A stretch of 64,000 nt of DNA, taken from contig NC_088932.1 in assembly GCF_038396675.1 (NCBI RefSeq), positions 25,208,501 through 25,272,500 on the forward strand, read 5' to 3'. This stretch comes from Hydra vulgaris. Its lineage: Eukaryota > Cnidaria > Hydrozoa > Anthoathecata > Hydridae. The notes beneath the pieces were generated by a model, which saw only the letters and a list, made by a program, of their open reading frames with translations, was not told the origin of the DNA and did no database searches. Numbering within the stretch: the stretch's first letter is position 1; every line of letters starts with the position of its first letter. The position numbers were made by a program, and so were the translations under genes. Below are positions 1 to 10,900 of this stretch, one piece after another.

Positions 1-330
1 TTAACTAAGTCTACAGTTATACTGTGCATCAACAAAATGCTTCACCTAATTCCTAATCAAGTCAAAGAAGTACACATGTTTAGCAACAATGTCCCTTCTC
101 AGTTTAAAAACAAAAGCATTATGGCTGCAATGGATGTGTTTGAAAAAAATTTTAAGCAAAAATTCTTCTAACATTTCGTTGCAGAGATGGAATCGGAGCT
201 ACTTTTAAGTGAATTGCAATGCTAAGAATCAAACCAGATTTTGCATTACAAGATTTGCAAATATCTGTGATTTATATGTTGAAAAGTGATACGAAAGAGC
301 AATAAAATGAACTTGGATTAATTTCAATTT
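1..330 (+). pseudogene. decayed transposon-derived coding fragment
   Basis: Translation gives a run resembling the FSxNxPSQFKNK segment followed, in a shifted frame, by a RDGIGATFK-like segment. From memory, this pair of motifs occurs in uncharacterised transposase-like proteins that are abundant in invertebrate genomes. Frameshifts and stops (for example after position 167) show it is dead. It lies upstream of the first visible FAN1 exon, so presumably in a FAN1 intron. The family assignment is weak; it could be another multicopy gene fragment. Confidence 0.35.
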
Positions 331-785
331 CAAGTTATTCAAGAAAAATCAAAGATATATCAATGTTGCATTATTTTTAAGTTCAGAATGATAATGTTGC
401 TATTTTCATCAGACTATAATTAAAATTCATAAAAAAATAGCGATATTTTTAAAATATGATTTTTGATAATTCCATTTATCTTCACAAAATATTGTGTCAC
501 TGATCTGATAGTGTTTTTCTGTTAAATAATTTGGTATAAAAACTTTGTTGTTTGTGGCATTATTTATGATTGCCTAATAATTGCTAAATGAATAAATTAC
601 AAAAACTAAATCTAATTAGCTTAGCAAGAAGTAAAATTTCCATTTGAAAATATGCTGATAAAAAAATCACTTTTTTTCTGCATTGCATCCTGAATTCATG
701 TTTTAATTTTTGTCTTTAGTCAGTTTTTGACAATAAAATTACATTTAACTTATATTATAAAATTTTAGTACAGGATTATTTTAAA

Positions 786-786
<1 letters not shown>

Positions 787-873
<87 letters not shown>
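787..873. repeat. (TA)n microsatellite abutting a FAN1 exon
   Basis: An uninterrupted TA tract whose last repeat runs into TATAG, which serves as the splice acceptor of the next FAN1 exon. There is no ordinary polypyrimidine tract upstream of the exon. Confidence 0.95.
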
Positions 874-875
<2 letters not shown>

Positions 876-876
<1 letters not shown>

Positions 877-3800
877 TAGTGTTACTGATAAAAACTGCAC
901 TAAATGATCCTTTTGTTCGCACTGGTCATAGATTATCTTTGCTTCAACGGTATCAGCGTCTAAAAAACTCGCCAAGATGCAAAAAAATGATTTTTGATGA
1001 CAGTCTTCTTAATGATATTTTACAGTTCAATGAATTCCGAGAAGTAAGTATAAACTATATATATTTTTTTTTTTATGGATTTGTTTTGTTGTTTTTTGTA
1101 TCATGTATTTTTGTTGCTGTGATGTATATTAGTTTTCAACAGTTATTTGCCTTATTTGACCCAGTTACAATGGATGATTAAAAATATTTTTTAACAAATA
1201 CAAAGTGTGATCATAAAGTCTAATATGCAAATGAGTAAAGCATTTTGTAATCTTACCCAACATTTTATTACCCATAATCCTACCCAACATTTGATTTGCA
1301 TTTTATTAGTTAATTTTTCCATTTCAGATTTTCCGAGATTACTTTAAGTTTCTGTTATTTTTAACTTATTTTTATTGATGTGATTTTTAAGAGGTGATTT
1401 TTTGTTTTTTGTTTGAAGAATGTTAATGCGCAGGAAGAATGTTAATGCGCAGAAAGAATGTTAATGCACAGGAAGAATTTTAATGCACAGGAAAGCATTT
1501 ATTCAATATATACTTGTCATCTGCATACAGCTTGGATATGTTTTTTAGAATTCCATTTAAATTGTTCATAAATAGCATGAACAAGAGTGGTCCAATTAAT
1601 GACCCCTGTGACACACCACTGGTGATTTCTGCCCAAGTAGAAACACTTTTTACTAGCACATCTTTTTTTTTTTTAAAAAGGCTTTGATCTATTGAATTGT
1701 AAGACCAGGTAGGTAAGGCCAGGTAGGTAAGGCCAGGTTAAAGTTATTAGTTAAAGCAACAACTTTGTGTCAAATGAAAAATCTTTCAAAAGCAATGTCA
1801 ATTGGTTTACTATTCTCAAAGCTGGTTGAAAGAAAATCTATCGTTTCAAGTAGATTTGTTGTCCATGAGTTATTTTTTGTGCGTATTTTATTTAGTTTAC
1901 ATCTAATTATGCCTTCTATTATTTTTACATGCAATTGAAAAAAATGTATTATTTTTACAAGCAATTGAAGTGAGTGTAATGTTTTTACATGCAATTAAAA
2001 AGAGTGTAAAATAATAAAATGGTAGTTTCCTCTTAAAGGTGTTTCATCTTTTTCGTACAAGGTGTGCAAGATGTTTACTGATCTAAATTGCACTGGCAGT
2101 TTGCTAATTTCAAACAACTATTTGAAAATATATGTTAACGGAATTGCAATGGCTGATGAATAATTCTTTAAAATAGCCTTTCAATTAGATTCAAGTTTTT
2201 TTTTTTTAGAATCTTCATATTTTCAAATTTCATTTGTCATAATAAATGTTTTATTGGTTTATGTTACCTTTAATTCATATACTTTATTATTTTAAGGTAT
2301 TTGTGCATATTTAGGAGATACTATGTGCAGAAATTTTCTTAGAAGGTTCTTCAACTCAGCGAACAGTTTTTAAAAATACATCAGGTGAAGAGCAATCAAT
2401 GTCTCATGTAGAGCAGTTTGTGTTAGACCATTATAAAGAAAAAGGTTTTCCTAATGGTCTTCATGGTGAAGGGAGTGTCGTTACAACATTGTTTTTTTTA
2501 CTTTTTTGGGATATTGTCTACATGGATGTTGAGGATGCATTTCATAGCGATTTTCAAGTAAGTGTTAATATAGAGTTTTAACTAGTTGCTTTTGTAAAAT
2601 TTTACAACATTTTTATTAGGTTTTTTTTGGTTTTTTTTTTGTCACAAAAGGAATTCTAGTTAAGCAATTAAAACAAAAGATATTGTTTATAAAAAAGTAA
2701 TTAAGTAAAGGAGTTTTAAATAGTTTAGCTAAAATGTTTCAGTTGTTTAAAAACTACTAGAAAGTATTGTTTGTGAAAATTGATAGAAATGTTGTGCTTT
2801 GAAAATTGATAGAAATGTTGTGCTTTGAAAATTGATAGAAATGTTGTGCTTTGAAAATTGATAGAAATGTTGTGCTTTGAAAATTGATAGAAATGTTGTG
2901 CTTTGAAAATTGATAGAAATGTTGTGCTTTGAAAATTGATAGAAATGTTGTGTTTTGAAAATTGATAGAAATGTTGTGTTTTGAAAATTGATAGAAATGT
3001 TGTGCTTTGAAAATTGATAGAAATGTTGTGCTTTGAAAATTGATAGAAATGTTGTGCTTTGAAAATTGATAGAAATGTTGTGCTTTGAAAATTGATAGAA
3101 ATGTTGTGCTTTGAAAATTGATAGAAATGTTGTGCTTTGAAAATTGATAGAAATGTTGTGCTTTGAAAATTGATAGAAATGTTGTGTTTTGAAAATTGAT
3201 AGAAATGTTGTGTTTTGAAAATTGATAGAAATGTTGTGCTTTGAAAATTGATAGAAATGTTGTGCTTTGAAAATTGATAGAAATGTTGTGCTTTGAAAAT
3301 TGATAGAAATGTTGTGCTTTGAAAATTGATAGAAATGTTGTGCTTTGAAAATTGATAGAAATGTTGTGCTTTGAAAATTGATAGAAATGTTGTGCTTTGA
3401 AAATTGATAGAAATGTTGTGCTTTGAAAATTGATAGAAATGTTGTGCTTTGAAAATTGATAGAAATGTTGTGTTTTGAAAATTGATAGAAATGTTGTGTT
3501 TTGAAAATTGATAGAAATGTTGTGCTTTGAAAATTGATAGAAATGTTGTGCTTTGAAAATTGATAGAAATGTTGTGCTTTGAAAATTGATAGAAATGTTG
3601 TGCTTTGAAAATTGATAGAAATGTTGTGCTTTGAAAATTGATAGAAATGTTGTGCTTTGAAAATTGATAGAAATGTTGTGCTTTGAAAATTGATAGAAAT
3701 GTTGTGCTTTGAAAATTGATAGAAATGTTGTGCTTTGAAAATTGATAGAAATGTTGTGCTTTGAAAATTGATAGAAATGTTGTGCTTTGAAAATTGATAG

Positions 3801-6800
3801 AAATGTTGTGCTTTGAAAATTGATAGAAATGTTGTGCTTTGAAAATTGATAGAAATGTTGTGCTTTGAAAATTGATAGAAATGTTGTGCTTTGAAAATTG
3901 ATAGAAATGTTGTGTTTTGAAAATTGTATTCATATGTACTAGCTAAGTAAAACTAGTAAAAACTGAGAAAGTTTAGTTGAAACAAATATATAAAAACAAA
4001 AACTTTTTATAAACAACATTTTTGAAATGGATTAAAAAGTAAAAAATAAACTTTTTCTAGGTACCCTTGGACTTTATATACATACACAACTTAAAATATC
4101 CATTAAGTCAACGACTGAAAATGTTAGGCACCCTTTTAGTTATAGTTCTACTTAGTTGCCAGTTCATAATATCAAAAGTATCTAAACAATTTCAAATCTT
4201 AAACACCCAACATTTTCAATCATTGGCTTTAGTGGTTATTTTAGGTTATGTATGTTCACAAAGTTTAGAAAAAAAGTTTAATTTTTACATTTTAATCCAT
4301 TTCAAAAATGTTGTTTTAAAAAGTCTTTTTTATATATTTTTCTTTTACTAAATTTTTAAAGATAAACAAAATACTTCAATTGAATGTAATTATACTTTAA
4401 TTTAGCGGAAAATCAGCATTTTTTTGCATATAGGCAGACAAAAGTTAGAATGATACATAAAACAAACAAAATATAAAAAAAAATTAACTCTTTATAAATA
4501 AAGAAATTCATAAAAAAGAAAATTAAATGAAAAACTTATCTAAAAAAAAGCAGAATTAAACCCTAATAAAAAATGTATTTACAATAATGTTCTTATCAAC
4601 TTAAACTCTCTGTTATATAAATAAGTATTTTTAAATATTTTTATGTTTTAATAAATTTTGAGTTAAGAGAATATTTAAACATAAAAGAACGTGCAGCCAG
4701 TAGTAAAAGCCTGAACGTGCAGCCAGATGAAAAGGGTATTTTATGGTTCGCATTTTACATTTTTTAACTTTTTTGTGTGTTTTTTAGTAAATCTATTAAT
4801 GAGTTTTTTTTATGTGTTTGTATACATTTAAATATATATACATATCAGTGTTTCCACTACCCAGCAGAAAAAAATTATCCAGGTAATAGATCATTTTAAA
4901 TTTACTTGGTTATTACCCCTATTATCCCTTACTTCTTAATGTTATAGCACAAACAATGAGTTTGGTCATTTTATTTATTAAAAAAACAACAAGTTAAAAG
5001 AATAAATTTAAAAAGTTTTATAACATAATTTTTAAACAACATTTCTCTAAGGTTTTTTTAGAAGTGTTAAAAAACATTAAAAATTAAAATCAAAACATCA
5101 AGGGTATTGTTACCCAATCTATGTTGTGTGTATGTGTGTGTAAAAATTTTTGAAAAATTTCAGACTTGGCATCAGCAGCTTTAAATTATATTTTTCTTCA
5201 AAATCTTAAATTCAATCTTATCTATGGTATTATCTTCACGCTCTGTCTCTTGAATAATTGAACCAAATTCTTCTAATAGAATTTTTTTTCAGTTTTTAAT
5301 GATCTATTGCAATGCAACTTCAAAATCAACTGGTAGCTCTTTTTGCTCTGTCAAAATGGTAACTCTTTTTGCTCTGTCAAAATTTTCCAGAAATTATAAA
5401 TTCTATTTGAGGCAATTTATAAATTATTTAAATTTTTGGAAAATTTGGAATTAGTTTGGATTTTGTCAGCATATTATGTTCAAACATGAGCTTTAGATGC
5501 TTCAAATTTTGTTTGCCTCAACTTTTTATGTTTAAAGGTACTTTTTTATTTTTATATAATTTTCAAAACTTTTTTTCCACCCCTAGTTGTGAATCTAAAG
5601 AACACAATTTTCGAGTCTTTAGATCAATTCTGCTTAACAGCGTCAACTTTTTAATTTTAATTAAAAAATTTTGAAAAAGTGCCTTAGTCTACTATAGATC
5701 CTGGTTCTAATCTGTTCTAGTACATATTAGTTGAATGCAATTTTAAAGCATGACATTTCTATCAATTTTCACAAAAAATGATAGAATTCCGACCAAGAAA
5801 GTGGTTGTAACTAAGAAAAATTGCCAATAAACGATCAGAACAAAACATAATATTAAACTATGATGTTCATTTCACCTTAACAACATATTTATACATAATC
5901 TTATTCAAATTTGGACAAGCAATTGTGATTTTAGGAAGATTTTTTTTTAAAAAAAAAGAATCTTCGGTCTGGGTTACTGGGTTACACTACAAACATTTTT
6001 ATTTTATGTTAAAAAATTTATCATTTTAACTTTTTTCGTCTTTTCATAATTTACAGACCTGATCATTTAATGGAAATATGTCGTAGTCAGCAAAATATCA
6101 TACAGACAATATATTAAAAATTTGCCTTACCTACACCGAGCACGCAGTTTTGTGATATCAAAGAATTATTGTAGGGATGTCAAATCATATTTTCATTTAG
6201 TTAAAACTGGTAGGTATGTCAAATCCTTTTTTCAATTTTTCTTCTTCATAAATCTAAATTGATATTGAGCAGAGATTTTAAAAACAAACCACTTTCAAGA
6301 TAAAGAACATAATTAACATAATTAACATTTTCAGAATAGTTATAGAGACAAGGAAACTCACCTTTGCAAAACTATTATGGGATATGTCTTCTTTTGGTCT
6401 TCTTTTTTCTTTTGAAAAGCTGTAGTAGAATCTAGGAAAGAAATCCATTTAGTCAAAAAGGAAAGAAGCAAATAGAAAGTATAACAAAGGAAAGCCAGAA
6501 ACTGGTCAGTAAAGTATGCCAGAAATTGGTCAATAGTATTGAGGAATGAATTGCAATAAAAATTCTATGCAATCTTTTTTTTTTACCTTTAAAAAATCAA
6601 GATATCAAAAAAATTTAACAAATAAAGAAAATAAAAGTGAAAATTATAAACTGTTATTACTCTCTAAGTTTTTATAAATTAAATAGAAATGTGTTTATAT
6701 AGAGTATTTATTCCTTTATTAGTTTCAATATTAAGTTTCCTCTATTTGTTTATTGTTTCTGATTTTCTTAATTCAAGAGTGAGTTGATTAGGCAAGGACT

Positions 6801-7829
6801 TTTAGGAGGTTCTTGTCTTTTTCTTTTTTTTTTCTTTCTCTTTCTTTTTCTTGAGGAAACAATTCATCCTAATACAAATTTATTTAGGTTGCTTCTTGAT
6901 GCAATGCTCTAAGTAAATTTTGGTTAACTGCAAGACTGCTGGGGATTAAGTATAGTTTTGACACCCTCTTTATCAAAAATCCACAACTAAACAAGCATTT
7001 TCTGGTTAAGTATTGCAGTTTTCTTATATTTTACCCAGGTAGAAGTTTGTTTAACATTGCTTGAGTAAAAATTTAAATACTATTTTCATTGATTGTGCTA
7101 TGAACTTCTAAAAAAAACTAAACAAGCATTTTCTTGTTAAATTTTGCAGTTTTTCTCATGACTTCAATCAGAACCGTGCTATATTCAAATTTGCAAGCAG
7201 TCTACTTTTGGGGATTAAACATATTTATGTAGCGCTTTATGTTTTTTTCATTCATTTTTCCTCGCAACCCAACCACTTCCTTTAACTCTTTTATAATCAC
7301 TCTTTTATTATCCTTTTTTTGATATGGTTTACTTGGAAATGCAAGACTTAAGAATTTTACAAAATTGAACATCCCTTAATAATTTAAATTTTAAATTTTT
7401 TTTTAAGTTTTACAATAATTTTAAAAGCAAGTGTATCAAACTATTTTTCCACATTCCAGAAGTTTATTAAAAGCAAATTCAATCATCTTCATCAAAATCT
7501 TGTAAGTAGAATATAAAATAAAACTTCTTCTTGGCCTCCTCTGGGTTCTTATTATAATACATTTACATGACTAATCTGCTACGAGTAATCTTAGAGACTA
7601 ATCTGCTACGAGTAATCTTAGAGACTAATCTCATAGCAGATTAGTCTCTAAGATTAACAAACTCCTACCTGGGTAAAATATAAGAAAACTGCAATACTAA
7701 ACCAGAAAATGCTTGTTTAGTTGTGGATTTCTGATAAAGAGGGTGTCAAAACTATACTTAGTCCCCAGCAGTCTTGCAGTTAACCAAAATTTACTTAGAG
7801 CATTGCATCAAGAAGTAATCTTAATTGAG

Positions 7830-7907
<78 letters not shown>

Positions 7908-10900
7908 GTTATTATTATTATTATTATTAATATAATAATATTTAGCAATAAATAAAATTATAAAACTACTATTAATAAAAAATGTTACAAAGCTTTACAA
8001 CAGAAGGTGAATTTAACTATTAAAAAAAAAGTGTGGTCAAATTAAAAACTTGAAACCAAAAAATTGTTTATGATCATAATATGAATAAAATGATCTTGGA
8101 TTATGAGTTTAAATTTATTAGCAGAAAGTTTTTTAAACAATTTAAATTGTTGTTTGTAATAAAAATTTATTAGTGTCACTGTTCCATAATTGGGGGTGAG
8201 TCATCAATGAAAACACCCGAAAAAATCCTTTGGAGGGATCAAAGTACATACCTATGGGAACAATCAGAACAAATGATTTTAAAATCAATGATTTCCGTCC
8301 ATGAGAGAAATTTGCATTTTAAGTTTTTTTCTATACCGGCTAAATTTGAGAGATGGGTTTTTGACAAAATTTTAACTTTGGCAACTAAACAAAGATTTTT
8401 TCTTTCAAAATGTTTATTTTCTGAATAAATAACAAAGGAACAAGAACAGACCAAGACATAAAAATAATTTTTACTTCAAGAATGACTTCTTAGAATGCTT
8501 TACTCTAATAGCAAAAAAGTTCTTGTTTTAAATATTTCTAAACATGTTTACTGTTATAATCTACAACACAGTTAGCCAAATGAGATCCATATTCTGGGTG
8601 ATTCCTGTCTCTCTTGTACCGCTTGCCATTGAGGCTTGAAGTTTGAATGCAGAGCTTCGGTTGCCTGCTCACTGTAAAGTCCAAGAGCTTGATTGCTGAT
8701 AGAGATGAACTGAGACACATAGAAGAACACAGTGTGGGCCTTTGGAGTGATTGAGATTGGAAGTGCCAGATAGGCATCTTTGAATTTGTCAATGTGCTCT
8801 TGAAAATTGTCATCTAGTTCTGTTCCAAAGCAAGCTGTGACTATCTTTTCAAATTGTTGAAATGCTTCAACAAATGGAAGTGCTGCATCTACAGCTGCTT
8901 TTTGAGTTTTTTGTTTTAGAATATCAACATATTTCAAAAGCTTGTGACAGTGTTGTCCATGAAAATGACCACCATGAAAGGGTTGAAGAGGTATGTTTAA
9001 TTCCATAGGCCAATCCTTCGCATCTGGCCAAATGTTGGTCAGATTCTTGTACAGATGGTTGACAACTCCCAACAACAAATGTAACTCCATAGGTGGAATT
9101 GCTTTCAAAATTAGTGACTCACCTGTTGCATTGAGCAGAGGTGTGTTAATGACATTTGCAAAATGCTTCGCACTCTTTAAGTCACTTCCTTTCTTAACAA
9201 ATGCTTGATGAGTCTTTATGATATTTCCAAAAGTTCTCAAGGAACCACAAGTGCCAAGGTTTGAGGAGTCAGCATCACACCAACAGCAAGGATGTCTGCT
9301 GGCATAGGATTGAAGACCACAGACATTGTTAGCTACTTTCATGTCACATGACAAGATATAGGAAATAGAATTAGCACCTGTCAGCTTCAAAAGGTTTTTG
9401 ATATTCTCATATGTCTCAGGCATTCCTTCTGATATAGCTATTATTAGCTGTTTCTTTACTCCAGAATCCTTTAATGAAGAGCTGCAAAGCCTAGGAGACT
9501 TCAAAACAGGACTGTTTGGTGCTGCAGCTATCTGAAGAACACCCAAACTCATCTTTAGAAAGTCACCTCCACCATCTAATCCAACCTTTACAATGTGTTC
9601 TTCAGAGACAGCTCGTGCTGATAAAACAAGTTGCAATAGGTGACCAACATTTTTACAATACACAACATCTTTTACAAATCACAACATCTCATCATTGGTT
9701 AAACATTTTATTTTAGAAACAGTAAAATGATCCTTGAGCATCTGTCCGTGTTGTGCAAACTTCTTAGCAAAATTTGGCTCAACAAGTCTTTGAGGGGAAA
9801 TAGAATTGAGGGTTGAGACAAGCTGTTGAGGGTTGAGACAAGAGTTGAGGGTTGAGAAAATCTTATTATTGGACAGTCCTGTATTTAGTTGCACAGTTGC
9901 AAGGCTTTCAACTGGGAGAGGATCTCTGAACAGTCGAGTTGGAGTAGCTTTGCCTGAAATTTTAAGAGACTTAGTGCATTATCTAAAGCATGTGCATTTA
10001 ATTAATTCCATTAATGCAAGGAGAAATCATCAAATAGGTAAACCTTGCACTAAATAATAAGTACTGTCTTATCTAAGAGTTTATTCTTTCTGAAATTAGA
10101 ATTTAAGTTTGAGTTTTAATGAATATTGGCACATATAAAAAACTTACCAAATTTTAATAGTAATTTAGGACCTCCACCTGATTGGCTGAGTCAAACTGTT
10201 CCATTTGGAGATGCATCTTGAGTCCCTAACACTGAAGATCCCACAATTTCAGCAGTTTTTGTGTTTGCTTTTGTTAGGGCAATCAGATTTGAACTTCTAG
10301 CTCCAGCAGTGCATTTATGGGGTAATCCTGGCCCAAGTAATGTTAAACATTTTGCACATCTTTTTTCAGTTTTAGTTAACTTTTCATGATTTGTATCAAC
10401 TGCCAATAGAGATGGTGCTTTGCATTTTGTTTTGCCAATTTGACAAATGATACAATCACAAGGCAGAGAGGTTCTTGTTTGTTGCTTCACAATGATTGAG
10501 TTAAAATCATAGAGCTTGGGAAATGGCTTTGTTGATGTTTCTTTGTCTATTTTTTGCAAGTGAAAACGACAGTTTGTACACATGCCATATGGAAGGCGAT
10601 CATCTGCAAAGTTTAAGGGTATAGGGCTATGTTTTGTCAATCTGTTGATCAGGAAAGGTGTTAAGCAGCGATCACTCTTTGACATGCAGAGAATGCAAAC
10701 AGAGTTACGACATTCAGAATAAGTTTTTACAGAATTCGGCATTTTCAATCAATTTAAAAGTTTTTTATGAAATATTTATGTCTCCTATTGTGAAAACAAA
10801 TTAAAAATGGTAAAAATTATCAAAAGTTTAGGATTAACTGGAAATCAAAACAAAAGTAGAGAAGAATAGAGTAGGGATGTGGCAACTCTAATTTTGAGAA

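Noticed and set aside
2725-3933. 402-codon minus-strand ORF with 26-residue repeats
   Set aside because: Product of a 26-bp stop-free minisatellite (3 x 26 bp = 26 codons); no start context, no family resemblance, lies in a FAN1 intron.
4067-4351. 94-codon ORF with hydrophobic stretches
   Set aside because: It lies across the foldback element within a FAN1 intron; composition is that of AT-rich DNA and nothing resembles a protein family.
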